Origin: Clostridiales bacterium
Lineage (GTDB): Bacteria > Bacillota > Clostridia > DUOD01
Direction: 5' to 3'
Assembly (NCBI GenBank): GCA_012838995.1
Contig: DUOD01000057.1
Span: 1-64,000 of the forward strand
Length of the DNA: 64,000 nucleotides
Under the pieces are notes generated by a model. The model saw nothing but the letters and a program-made list of their open reading frames with translations, had not been told where the DNA came from and ran no database searches. The position numbers were made by a program, and so were the translations under genes. How positions within the stretch are numbered: the stretch's first letter is position 1; each line of letters opens with the position of its first letter. Positions 43,493-52,523 of the stretch are shown piece by piece.

Positions 43493-46177
43493 ATGATAGA
43501 TATGTTAAAGAAGATATTCGGTACTACCAATGAAAGAGAGATCAAAAAACTTGAGAAAACCGTTGGGGAAATAGAAGCCTTGGAGCCCCAATTTGAGATA
43601 TTGTCCGATGAGCAGCTGAGGGACAAGACACGGGAATTCAAACAGCGGCTGGCCCAGGGGCAAACGCTGGATGATATCTTACCGGAAGCTTTTGCCGTGG
43701 TAAGGGAGGCCTCAAAACGTACCCTAAAGATGAGACATTTTCCGGTGCAGTTAATGGGTGGTATAGTGCTGCATCAGGGCAGGATAGCCGAGATGAAAAC
43801 CGGGGAAGGGAAAACCTTGGCGGCCACATTGCCGGCCTACCTAAATGCCCTTACCGGAAAGGGTGTCCATATAGTAACCGTTAACGACTACTTGGCTCGA
43901 AGGGACAGCGAATGGATGGGCAGGATATACAGATTTTTGGGTCTCAAGGTGGGTCTCATTGTCCACGGGTTAAGTACGAAGGAGCGCCAGGAAGCCTACA
44001 GGGCTGATGTTATTTACGGTACCAATAACGAATTTGGGTTTGATTATCTTAGGGATAACATGGTCATCCATAAGGAGGACATGGTACAGAGGGAGTTAAA
44101 TTTCGCCATAATAGACGAAGTGGACAGTATATTGATTGACGAAGCCCGTACACCCCTTATTATATCCGGTGCCGGTGACAAGTCCACCGATATGTACGAC
44201 AGGGTAAACAAGTTGGTGGTACGTTTTAAAAAAGAGGCTGATTATACCGTTGATGAAAAGGCCCATACTGTTACCCTTACCGATGAAGGCGCAAAAAAAG
44301 TAGAAAACCATTTTGGTATAGACAACCTGGCCGATCCCGAAAATATGGAATTGGCCCATCACGTCAACCAGGCTCTAAAGGCCCATGGGCTTATGAAGAG
44401 GGATAGGGATTATGTGGTTAAGGACGGTCAGGTGATAATAGTAGATGAATTTACCGGCCGTTTGATGATGGGAAGGCGGTACAGCGACGGACTTCATCAA
44501 GCCATTGAGGCCAAGGAAGGGGTAAGGATTGAAAGGGAGAGCAAAACCCTAGCCACCATCACCTTCCAGAATTACTTTAGAATGTACAAAAAGCTGGCAG
44601 GTATGACGGGTACCGCAAAGACGGAAGAAGAGGAGTTTAGGGCTATATATGGTTTGGATGTTGTGGTAATACCCACCAATGAGCCTATGATAAGGAAGGA
44701 TTATCCTGATATTGTATATAAAACCCGAAGGGGTAAATTTAATGCTATAGTAGAAGAAATAGTTCAGCGCCATGCAATGGGGCAACCGGTACTCGTAGGT
44801 ACCGTCTCCATCGAAACTTCGGAAATGTTAAGCGAAATGCTCAAACGAAGGGGCATACCCCACGAGGTGCTCAATGCAAAGTACCATGAAAAAGAAGCCC
44901 AAATCATTGCCCAGGCGGGTAAATACAAGGCCGTGACCATTGCTACCAATATGGCCGGCCGGGGAACCGATATTATACTGGGGGGTAATCCGGAGTTTCT
45001 TGCAAAGAGGGAAATGCGAAAAATGGGCTATAGCGAGGAAATCCTTTACAACGTTACCGGTTACGGTGATATTAAGGACCCCGAACTGCTGGAGGCTAAG
45101 AAGGTTTATGAAGAACTTTTTGCAAAATTCGATCAACAAGCCAAGAAAGAGCGGGAGAAGATTATTGAACTGGGAGGCCTGCATATCATCGGTACCGAAC
45201 GCCATGAAAGTAGGCGGATAGATAACCAGTTAAGGGGCCGTGCGGGCAGACAGGGCGATCCCGGTTCATCGAGGTTTTATATATCCCTGGAAGACGATCT
45301 TATGAGGTTGTTCGGGTCTGAAAAGATAATGAGTATAGTGGATGCGTTGGGCTTGGAGGAGGACCAGCCCATAGAATATAAACTGCTATCCCGTCAGATA
45401 GAAGCCGCTCAAAAGAAGATCGAGGGTAAAAACTTCGATATTAGAAGACATGTACTGCAGTATGACGATGTAATGAACGTCCAGAGGGAGACCATATACT
45501 CCCAGAGGAGAAGGGTACTGGAGGGCGAGAATCTAAAGGATTCCGTCATGGACATGATAGAGGCCTTGGTGGAGAGAATTGTACCTATATATACAAGCCA
45601 AAGCCAGTATCCCGAGGAGTGGGATATAAAGGGTTTAGCGGCATATCTGGAAAATATTTTCCTGCCCAAGGGGGCGCTGGTGCTGTCTGACGACGATATG
45701 GAAAACCTAACCTGGGAAGGGTTAAAGGATAGGATCATAGCCATGGCCAAGGAACTATATGAGAAGCGGGAACAGGAAATAGGCACGGAACTTATCCGTG
45801 AATTGGAGAGAGTAGTTATACTGAAGGTTGTGGACCAAAAGTGGATGGATCATATAGACGCCATGGACCAGCTCAGGCAGGGTATAGGCCTCAGAGCCTA
45901 TGGTCAGAGGGATCCGGTTATTGAATACAAGATAGAAGGCTATGAAATGTTTGAGGACATGGTAAACAGTATACAGGAGGATGTACTTAAGATCTTGTTC
46001 CATGCAAAGGTGGATGTCATGCCTCAAAGGCAAAGGGTGGCCCAGCCCCTTGAAGCCAGCCATGGCAAGGTACAGGCACCGAAAAAACCCGTTACCAGGC
46101 AAAGCAGGGTAGGCAGGAATGATCCATGCCCCTGTGGCAGCGGAAAAAAATATAAGAAATGTTGCGGTTTGAATTAA
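43493..46177 (+). CDS. secA: Preprotein translocase ATPase SecA
   Basis: SecA drives Sec-dependent export. The 894-residue protein shows the full set: [41 protein letters not shown] (Walker A), [17 protein letters not shown], the [19 protein letters not shown] box, the cross-linking domain, [44 protein letters not shown], and a C-terminal zinc motif [14 protein letters not shown]. No unusual insertion is seen. It precedes prfB by 17 nt, a common clostridial order. Confidence 0.98.
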   Translation: MIDMLKKIFGTTNEREIKKLEKTVGEIEALEPQFEILSDEQLRDKTREFKQRLAQGQTLDDILPEAFAVVREASKRTLKMRHFPVQLMGGIVLHQGRIAEMKTGEGKTLAATLPAYLNALTGKGVHIVTVNDYLARRDSEWMGRIYRFLGLKVGLIVHGLSTKERQEAYRADVIYGTNNEFGFDYLRDNMVIHKEDMVQRELNFAIIDEVDSILIDEARTPLIISGAGDKSTDMYDRVNKLVVRFKKEADYTVDEKAHTVTLTDEGAKKVENHFGIDNLADPENMELAHHVNQALKAHGLMKRDRDYVVKDGQVIIVDEFTGRLMMGRRYSDGLHQAIEAKEGVRIERESKTLATITFQNYFRMYKKLAGMTGTAKTEEEEFRAIYGLDVVVIPTNEPMIRKDYPDIVYKTRRGKFNAIVEEIVQRHAMGQPVLVGTVSIETSEMLSEMLKRRGIPHEVLNAKYHEKEAQIIAQAGKYKAVTIATNMAGRGTDIILGGNPEFLAKREMRKMGYSEEILYNVTGYGDIKDPELLEAKKVYEELFAKFDQQAKKEREKIIELGGLHIIGTERHESRRIDNQLRGRAGRQGDPGSSRFYISLEDDLMRLFGSEKIMSIVDALGLEEDQPIEYKLLSRQIEAAQKKIEGKNFDIRRHVLQYDDVMNVQRETIYSQRRRVLEGENLKDSVMDMIEALVERIVPIYTSQSQYPEEWDIKGLAAYLENIFLPKGALVLSDDDMENLTWEGLKDRIIAMAKELYEKREQEIGTELIRELERVVILKVVDQKWMDHIDAMDQLRQGIGLRAYGQRDPVIEYKIEGYEMFEDMVNSIQEDVLKILFHAKVDVMPQRQRVAQPLEASHGKVQAPKKPVTRQSRVGRNDPCPCGSGKKYKKCCGLN

Positions 46178-46194
46178 TAAAGTAAAAGGAGTTG

Positions 46195-47311
46195 ATGGAT
46201 TTGGTACAGCTTGAACAGTATAAACAGGAATTGGAAACATTAAAGAAAATCATTGACGAATTGAGGGGTTCCCTTTGACCCGGAAGGGGCTCAGCGGGAG
46301 ATTGACCGTTTGGAAAAGGAAATGTCAAAACCTGATTTTTGGAATGATGTGAGCAAATCCCAACAGACCAGCCAAAGGATAAAGGTTTTAAGGGATAGGA
46401 TACAGCAGTATGAGGATCTATCCGGTAGATGGGATGATCTATACACCCTGGTGGAGTTAAGCCTTGACGAAGACCAGCCGGACGGCCAGCTTATGGACGA
46501 GATAAACAGGGAAATGGCAGTCTTTAAAGAGGACGTTGAGAACGTTAAGATATCCACCCTTTTAAACGGTCCCTATGACGGTAACAATGCCATAGTATCC
46601 TTACACGCCGGTGCCGGGGGCACCGAAGCCCAGGATTGGGTGCAGATGCTATACAGGATGTATACCCGGTGGTGTGAAGATAAGGGTTACAGTGTAAAAG
46701 TATTGGACTTTCTGGAAGGAGAGGAAGCGGGTATCAAGAGCGTTACCTTCCTTGTGACCGGGATAAACGCCTATGGTTATTTAAAGGCGGAAAAGGGTGT
46801 GCACCGTTTGGTTAGGATATCTCCCTTTGATGCTTCCGGGCGCAGGCATACCTCCTTTGCGTCGGTGGATGTTATGCCCGAAATATCCGATGATGAGGAG
46901 GTTGAAATAAATCCTGAAGACTTGAGGATAGATACTTACAGGTCAGGCGGTGCAGGGGGGCAGCATGTTAACAAAACCGATTCCGCCGTACGGATTACCC
47001 ATATACCCACAGGTATAGTGGTACAATGTCAGAACGAGAGATCCCAGCACAGTAACAAGGAATCGGCCATGAAGGTGCTGAGGTCCAAACTGATAGAGCT
47101 CAAGGAAAGGGAGAGACTTGAAAGAATAAACCAACTAAAGGGCGAGATGAAAAGAATTGAATGGGGCAGCCAGATAAGGTCCTATGTATTCCATCCCTAT
47201 AACATGGTAAAGGACCACCGAACCAATGTGGAAGTGGGCAATACCACGGCCGTGATGGACGGAGATATCGATATATTTATAAATGAGTATCTAAAGCGTA
47301 ATACGGGCTAA
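46195..47311 (+). CDS. prfB: Peptide chain release factor 2 with programmed +1 frameshift
   Basis: RF2 reads UGA and UAA. Translation begins at the ATG at 46195 after AAAGGAG and reaches an in-frame TGA at 46276-46278. A +1 shift on CTT-TGA-C then continues D-P-E-G-A-Q to 47311, giving about 371 residues. The main frame carries the GGQ motif in RSGGAGGQHVNKTDSAVRI, AGAGGTEAQDWV, and the SPFDASGRRHTSFASV region. A naive call would start at 46310 and lose the first domain. The shift makes RF2 autoregulate. Confidence 0.97.
46264..46279 (+). promoter_or_regulatory. RF2 programmed +1 frameshift site
   Basis: AGGGG (SD-like) is followed by TTCC and then CTTTGAC, matching the conserved prfB slip site AGGGGGTATCTTTGAC. 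Low RF2 lets the ribosome slip on CTT; high RF2 terminates at the TGA. Confidence 0.95.
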
Positions 47312-47391
47312 GCAGTCGTAACATTGGCAAAAATATCACATTATGATAAAATATAAAAAACATTGAGATTTATTGTCGGGAGGTTAATCCA

Positions 47392-47850
47392 ATGGCTGCA
47401 ACTCAACTTGTTTTGTTTAACCTGGGTGATGACGAATACGGTGTTAATATTTTGGACGTACAGGAGATTATCAAACCCCAGGAAGTCACCAAGGTGCCCG
47501 ATAATCCTGAGTTTATAGAAGGTATAATAAATCTTAGGGGGACCGTCGTTCCAATCATAGATTTGAAATCAAGGGTAGGGCTTGGTGACACTGATATTAC
47601 CGATGATACCAGGTTTATCATACTGAACACCGATGACCAGACCATAGGTTTTATTGTAGACAGTGTAAAGGAAATACTGAGGCTGGAAGAAGATGCCCTT
47701 AAAGAGATACCCGAAATTACCAAGATAAACAAGGATTATATAGACAGCGTCGTTGAACGAAAGGGAAAATTGATAATTGTATTTGATCTTAAAAAGGTGT
47801 TATCCGTCCAAGAGATGGATTTACTAAAAAATGAGGTAACGGCAGAATAG
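47392..47850 (+). CDS. cheW: CheW chemotaxis coupling protein
   Basis: The 152-residue CheW domain couples chemoreceptors to the kinase CheA. It shows QLVLFNLGDDEYGVNILDVQEII, the NLRGTVVPIIDL core, GFIVDSVKEILRL and LIIVFDLKKVL. No cheA, receptor or flagellar gene is in the window, so this is a lone gene here. The ATG follows GGGAGG and a strong terminator follows. Confidence 0.95.
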   Translation: MAATQLVLFNLGDDEYGVNILDVQEIIKPQEVTKVPDNPEFIEGIINLRGTVVPIIDLKSRVGLGDTDITDDTRFIILNTDDQTIGFIVDSVKEILRLEEDALKEIPEITKINKDYIDSVVERKGKLIIVFDLKKVLSVQEMDLLKNEVTAE

Positions 47851-47885
47851 AAATGGCGTTTATTTACTTTGCCTTACAAAAATAA

Positions 47886-47922
47886 AGTCTTTTGGCGATT
47901 GTCATCGCCAAAAGACTGTTTT
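47886..47922 (+). terminator. Terminator after cheW
   Basis: AGTCTTTTGGCGAT and ATCGCCAAAAGACT form a perfect 14-bp stem with a 4-nt loop, followed by GTTTTAT. Confidence 0.92.
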
Positions 47923-47967
47923 ATGTCTAAAATATTAAAAAAAGGCGACCTTACCTAGGACATTGTC

Positions 47968-48138
47968 TTAAAAGAAAGTTGCCGCGCCCTTAATTGCATC
48001 AATACCGTTACTTATGAGCCATATGAGTATTCCGATGGCCGCTATTATAAGTACGGCCTTTATCAAAAACCCTACTATCCTTAAAGCGATTCTTATCAAT
48101 ATAAAGAAGATTATCAAGCCTAAAATTATTTGGAGCAT
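47968..48138 (-). CDS. Small hydrophobic membrane protein (56 residues)
   Basis: The frame starts at the ATG (48136-48138) after AGGGAT and ends at TAA (47968-47970). The product is almost all membrane-spanning: two hydrophobic helices (LQIILGLIIFFILIRIAL and FLIKAVLIIAAIGILIWLI) separated by a short basic RIVG turn, then SNGIDAIKGAATFF. The codon pattern and ribosome site support a real gene. No domain is recognised. It is alone, between convergent cheW and divergent ydcF. Confidence 0.7.
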   Translation of the reverse strand: MLQIILGLIIFFILIRIALRIVGFLIKAVLIIAAIGILIWLISNGIDAIKGAATFF

Positions 48139-48252
48139 ATTTATCCCTGCTTTCTTCAGTATCCATAAATATCACTTGGAATAAGACGTACTTATTATAC
48201 TATATACTATATGCTCTCTCAAGGCCCAAAATACCCATGGGGAGAAGGTAAA

Positions 48253-48843
48253 ATGAGAATACAGACTATAAAAAAGGTATTGATATATGTACTGATAGCG
48301 ATGGTTGTACTTTTTTGCATCCTTTATGGTCTGATTATATACAACGGAAGCAGTTCCCTGCCCCAACCGTCGGATTGTATAATAGTGCTGGGATGTATGT
48401 TGTGGGACGGCAAACCCAGCCCGATGCTGGCCCGGCGGCTGGATAAAGCAGTCCAGCTATATGATGCCGGATACGGCCGGTATATTATAGTATCCGGCGG
48501 CCAAGGGCCGGAAGAGACCATGGCCGAAGCCGAGGCTATGGAAACCTACCTCGTTAACAAAGGTGTACCAAGGGACGCAATCATCAAGGAATCCAGGGCG
48601 GGCAATACTCTGGAAAACATACAGTACAGCCGTAACCTTATGGATAATTTGGGTTTTGATGACGCCGTTGTTGTCACTACTGATTATCATCTATACAGGG
48701 CTATGGTAACGGCCGACAGCATGGGGATGAATTACAGCGGCGCCCCGGCCGACATGGTGGGAGGACCATTTTTAAGGCTGAAGTATCATATAAGGGAGAC
48801 AATAGCCTTATTTAGTTATATATTTAGGCTGGCATTTGCTTAA
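48253..48843 (+). CDS. YdcF/SanA-type DUF218 membrane protein
   Basis: The 196-residue protein has one N-terminal membrane helix (VLIYVLIAMVVLFCILYGLII) and a DUF218 domain outside or inside it: SDCIIVLGCMLWDGKPSPMLARRLDKAVQLY, YIIVSGGQG, ESRAGNTLENIQYSRNLM and VVVTTDYHLYRAM. These are the conserved DUF218 segments. Family members are tied to envelope integrity and, in some cases, cyclic or SAM-like ligand binding; the function is not fixed. The ATG at 48253 follows GGGGAGAAGG. Confidence 0.9.
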   Translation: MRIQTIKKVLIYVLIAMVVLFCILYGLIIYNGSSSLPQPSDCIIVLGCMLWDGKPSPMLARRLDKAVQLYDAGYGRYIIVSGGQGPEETMAEAEAMETYLVNKGVPRDAIIKESRAGNTLENIQYSRNLMDNLGFDDAVVVTTDYHLYRAMVTADSMGMNYSGAPADMVGGPFLRLKYHIRETIALFSYIFRLAFA

Positions 48844-48936
48844 GGTGGGAAAGTGCTAAAATTTCTCGGTTTAAGAAGGATATTCCACAAATTTGTAGAA
48901 CTATCTATTGTAAAATATCCTTTAAGGTGATATAAA

Positions 48937-50619
48937 ATGAAGCGAAGAGTTATGATAGTAGCTCTCATGGCTTTATTATTCACGTTTCAGATAATTCATC
49001 CCTCCCGATTGATGGCACAGCAGCCCAAAGCCCTTCTTACGATAACTCCCGATTGTATAGATACCAGGATGGGTCAACATTTTACCGTAACCCTAGAAGC
49101 CTTGGATGTTTCGGATTTATACGGATTTCAATTGGAACTTGACTATGCACGGGATGTTTTGCAGGTGGAGGATGTGACCCTTATCCCACAATCGGAGTTT
49201 AGTGAGCTTACCAGGGATATAGACAATGACGCCGGAAAAGTCACCCTGGTTGCAACCATGACCGGTGACAATAAAGGCCTTAGCGGCAAAGTGGCCTTGC
49301 TGGAAGTAAAATTTAAGGTAATAGGCCGAAATTCTGCCGTTATAAGTCTGAAAAACGTAAAGCTTTCTAACAGTTGGGCTGAAGCCATACCCTATGAAAC
49401 CGCTTCTTCTACCGTAAATAATGACAATTCTCCTCCTTCCCTTCAAGCAGTAGAGGTAAGGGATAATAATACTCTGGAAGTTGTATTTGACGAACCCGTT
49501 AATTATCACGACAACCTAAACCCGGACAATTTTTCCATTGTCTTTAACAAACCCGGACTAAGCGGCAGTCTCGATATTGAAGATATTAAATTCGGCAGCA
49601 GTAATTCAATAATACTTACCACGGCTCCCCATACCGGGGCCCGTATCTACCGGCTTGAGGTAAAAAATATAAGGGACGGTCTTTATAATATACAAAACAC
49701 TCCCCAGGCAATGGATTTTATAGGACAGCCCAGGGTAGAAATCCGGGTAGAGGATCAGCCCTATAGCAAAAACAAATTTTATATAACGGTTAATTTAGGG
49801 GATTTGGACAATTTCAAACAGGCAATGTTTATAATGCCTTTTGATGGGGAAAAGATGGAATTTTGTGAAAGACACGGGTTGGATGATCCGTTAAAAGGGA
49901 ATATAGGATACCCGGTTACCGGAAAAATAGTTAATAATCCGGGCAAAGAGAATACTCATCAGGAGGTAAGGTTTAACGCCCGTATAGAGATTGGAGTATC
50001 CCCAATGGATGTTGTTGATGCGACCATTGCCCGGTTTTCCTTTAAAGCAAAGGATCCCTGGGAGGATTTAACCTTGGAATTTGAAAATATGATTTTGATA
50101 TGTACCCATCCCGATGGCAGCGAAATAGTCTTTAATACCCACCCCGATCTCCAGCAGGGCGACAGGCTGCTTAATACCAAAGCCCTGGCCTTTTCCATAT
50201 TGAAAGGTTATGCCCTGTCTGCCGATATTGACTGCCACGGTGGTTTGCCTTACCTGACCCTTAAATGGCTGGGCAGTCCCAAATACAGTCGTGAAGTTTT
50301 TAAAGAAGGCGTAAATATACAGGTGGCGGACCTTATGCCAGGGGATTATCAGCTCAGTATAACCAATCCGGGATATCTTGCCTACAATCAACAAATTAAA
50401 ATAACCGATGACCTAAATCTTAAAATTAGGCTGGCAGCTGGGGATGTGGACGGCAATGATATAATCGATATTTTTGATCTTATGCTGATTGCCAAAAATA
50501 TTAATATTTCCGAGGGAGATGGGAAATACTCCTTAGCGTTGGATTTAAACCGCGACGGTGTAATAGATATTTATGACGTGGTCTTAGCGGCCAAAAATTT
50601 CGGTGTGGGAGCCGAGTAA
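48937..50619 (+). CDS. Secreted cohesin-domain protein with a C-terminal type I dockerin
   Basis: The 560-residue protein has a signal peptide, then a cohesin-like beta domain (about 33-160: LLTITPDCIDTRMGQHFTVTLEAL..DLYGFQLELDYARDVLQVEDV). A middle part of about 165-450 contains an Ig/SbsA-like segment (PPSLQAVEVRDNNTLEVVFDEPVN) and a second cohesin-like segment. It ends in a dockerin (about 502-558) with two calcium loops, DVDGNDIIDIFDLMLIAK and DLNRDGVIDIYDVVLAAK. A protein with both ends of the cohesin-dockerin pairing can link to itself or to partners. The next gene overlaps the spacer and encodes a membrane-anchored cohesin-like protein. No glycoside hydrolase is here, so a cellulosome is not shown. 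Confidence 0.86.
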   Translation: MKRRVMIVALMALLFTFQIIHPSRLMAQQPKALLTITPDCIDTRMGQHFTVTLEALDVSDLYGFQLELDYARDVLQVEDVTLIPQSEFSELTRDIDNDAGKVTLVATMTGDNKGLSGKVALLEVKFKVIGRNSAVISLKNVKLSNSWAEAIPYETASSTVNNDNSPPSLQAVEVRDNNTLEVVFDEPVNYHDNLNPDNFSIVFNKPGLSGSLDIEDIKFGSSNSIILTTAPHTGARIYRLEVKNIRDGLYNIQNTPQAMDFIGQPRVEIRVEDQPYSKNKFYITVNLGDLDNFKQAMFIMPFDGEKMEFCERHGLDDPLKGNIGYPVTGKIVNNPGKENTHQEVRFNARIEIGVSPMDVVDATIARFSFKAKDPWEDLTLEFENMILICTHPDGSEIVFNTHPDLQQGDRLLNTKALAFSILKGYALSADIDCHGGLPYLTLKWLGSPKYSREVFKEGVNIQVADLMPGDYQLSITNPGYLAYNQQIKITDDLNLKIRLAAGDVDGNDIIDIFDLMLIAKNINISEGDGKYSLALDLNRDGVIDIYDVVLAAKNFGVGAE

Positions 50620-50620
50620 T

Positions 50621-51211
50621 ATGGCAGCACGTAAAAGGTTCAGGAAATATTTGGCTATCGGCGCCATAACCGCTGTTTGTGCTGTATTATTTTTGATGCT
50701 AGGGTATAGGATGGGGTCAAATCCGGAAATAGGCAGCATATACCCAAGGGCCTACATACATTGTATAATCATTCCGGAGGAAGTGCACGTCGGCCAGAGC
50801 GGTGAAATAAAGGTGTTTATTTTGGATGCCCGTGATTTATACGGTATTTCCTTAGAGGTTTTTCATGATCCCCGGCTTATATCCATTGACGGTATAAGCT
50901 GGGGCGGTTTTATGGAGAGCGGTCCCACACGGCCCATTATCCCCGTTAATACCGTTGGCAGCCAAGACGGCAGGGCGGTTGCCGCCTGCCTGCTAACCGG
51001 TGATGTTGAAGGCATATCCGGGGACGGGCATCTGCTTACCATAGACTTTACCGCAAAAGACCCGGGCGTTATATCAATGAAAAAGGGAACCTTGGACGAC
51101 GGACAACCGTTGGGCAGTTGCCTTTTTAATTTTACCCTGGGCACCAGCGACCTAAAACCGCAGCCCTATACATTCAAAGCCTTTAAAATGGAGATTATAC
51201 CCCGCTTATGA
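50621..51211 (+). CDS. Membrane-anchored cohesin-like protein
   Basis: The 196-residue protein has a basic N-terminus and one membrane helix (YLAIGAITAVCAVLFLMLGY), then a single cohesin-like beta domain of about 140 residues. The EVHVGQSGEIKVFILDARDLYGISLEVFHDP strand pair resembles the N-terminal domain of its upstream neighbour (GQHFTVTLEALDVSDLYGFQLELDYA). The ATG at 50621 is only 1 nt past the neighbour's stop, so the two are co-translated. It could dock the neighbour's dockerin to the cell surface; this is inferred. Confidence 0.75.
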   Translation: MAARKRFRKYLAIGAITAVCAVLFLMLGYRMGSNPEIGSIYPRAYIHCIIIPEEVHVGQSGEIKVFILDARDLYGISLEVFHDPRLISIDGISWGGFMESGPTRPIIPVNTVGSQDGRAVAACLLTGDVEGISGDGHLLTIDFTAKDPGVISMKKGTLDDGQPLGSCLFNFTLGTSDLKPQPYTFKAFKMEIIPRL

Positions 51212-51274
51212 TATAATACTAATTATTTCACGGCTATATAGGGAAATAATATTTATTACAGGAGGTAAAACAAC

Positions 51275-52522
51275 ATGGAAAGTGTTATCAGGGATTTAGA
51301 CCTGGCGCCTCGGGGCGAGGATAAAATACAATGGGTTAAAAGGTATATGCCCCTGCTTAATGAACTGGAAAGGCAGTTTAAAGAGAACATGCCCTTTAAA
51401 GGCATAAAAATAGCCCTGTCCATACACCTAGAGGCCAAAACGGCATACCTGTGCAGAGTACTGGCCGCAGGGGGTGCCGATATGTGGATAACCGGCAGCA
51501 ATCCCCTATCTACCCAGGATGATGTGGCGGCTGCCCTGGTGAATGGGGGGTTGAAGGTGTTTGCATGGCATAATGCCACCGAGGAAGAATATTTCAACCA
51601 TCTTAACATGACGCTGGACGGTAAACCCAACATAATAATAGACGACGGCGGCGATTTGGTTCACCTTCTACATACCACCCGCAGGGAGTTGTTGGAACAT
51701 GTAATGGGCGGGTGTGAGGAGACCACCACCGGCGTGTTAAGGCTCAAAGCCCGGCAACGGGAGGGTACCCTGGAGTTTCCCATGGTGGCCGTTAATGATG
51801 CCTATTGCAAGTATTTATTTGACAACAGGTACGGTACCGGCCAGTCGGTGTGGGACGGTATAATGCGTACCACCAATCTGATTGTATCCGGAAAAGTGGT
51901 GGTGGTGGCAGGTTACGGCTGGTGCGGTAAAGGCATTGCCATGAAGGCCAGGGGTTTGGGTGCCCGGGTGGTGATATGCGAAATCGATCCCATTAAGGCT
52001 TTGGAGGGCGTAATGGATGGTTTCGAAGTATTATCCATGGACAAGGCCGCCGGGATTGGGGACATATTCATAACGGCAACGGGATGCAGGGATGTCATCA
52101 CCAAAAACCATTATACAAAGATGAAGGATGGCGTGCTTTTGGCCAATGCCGGCCATTTTGACGTGGAAATTTCCATCCCGGACTTGGAAGATTTAGCGGT
52201 GGAAAAAAAGCAACTTAGGGAAAATATAACCGGATACCGGATGGAGGACGGTAGATGGATAAACCTATTGGCTCGGGGAAGGCTGGTCAACCTGGCCGCC
52301 GGTGACGGTCATCCGGCGGAAATAATGGACATGAGCTTTGCCCTTCAAGCCCTTTCGGCCAAGTTTATTTTGGATAATCATGAAAATTTAGAAGCTAGGG
52401 TATACAAGGTGGATGATGATATCGACCGTTATGTGGCTCAGCTTAAGCTTAAATCCGTGGGAATTTCGATAGATATCCTGACCGAGGAGCAGAGGGAATA
52501 CCTGGACGGTTGGGGTGAATAA
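51275..52522 (+). CDS. ahcY: S-adenosylhomocysteine hydrolase
   Basis: This NAD-dependent enzyme splits S-adenosylhomocysteine (or S-inosylhomocysteine in some anaerobes) into homocysteine and the nucleoside. The 415-residue protein shows the MPLLNELERQF start, GADMWITGSNPLSTQDDVAAAL, ETTTGVLRL, NDAYCKYLFDNRYGTGQS, the NAD motif GYGWCGKGIAMKARGLGARV, TATGCRDVI, NAGHFD and NLAAGDGHPAEIMDMSFALQAL. It is the shorter (archaeal/thermophile-like) form. It overlaps the deaminase gene. Confidence 0.96.
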   Translation: MESVIRDLDLAPRGEDKIQWVKRYMPLLNELERQFKENMPFKGIKIALSIHLEAKTAYLCRVLAAGGADMWITGSNPLSTQDDVAAALVNGGLKVFAWHNATEEEYFNHLNMTLDGKPNIIIDDGGDLVHLLHTTRRELLEHVMGGCEETTTGVLRLKARQREGTLEFPMVAVNDAYCKYLFDNRYGTGQSVWDGIMRTTNLIVSGKVVVVAGYGWCGKGIAMKARGLGARVVICEIDPIKALEGVMDGFEVLSMDKAAGIGDIFITATGCRDVITKNHYTKMKDGVLLANAGHFDVEISIPDLEDLAVEKKQLRENITGYRMEDGRWINLLARGRLVNLAAGDGHPAEIMDMSFALQALSAKFILDNHENLEARVYKVDDDIDRYVAQLKLKSVGISIDILTEEQREYLDGWGE

Positions 52523-52523
52523 T

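Noticed and set aside
48937-51211. Cellulosome locus
   Set aside because: Cohesin-like domains and a dockerin are present, but there is no glycoside hydrolase or carbohydrate-binding module in the window.
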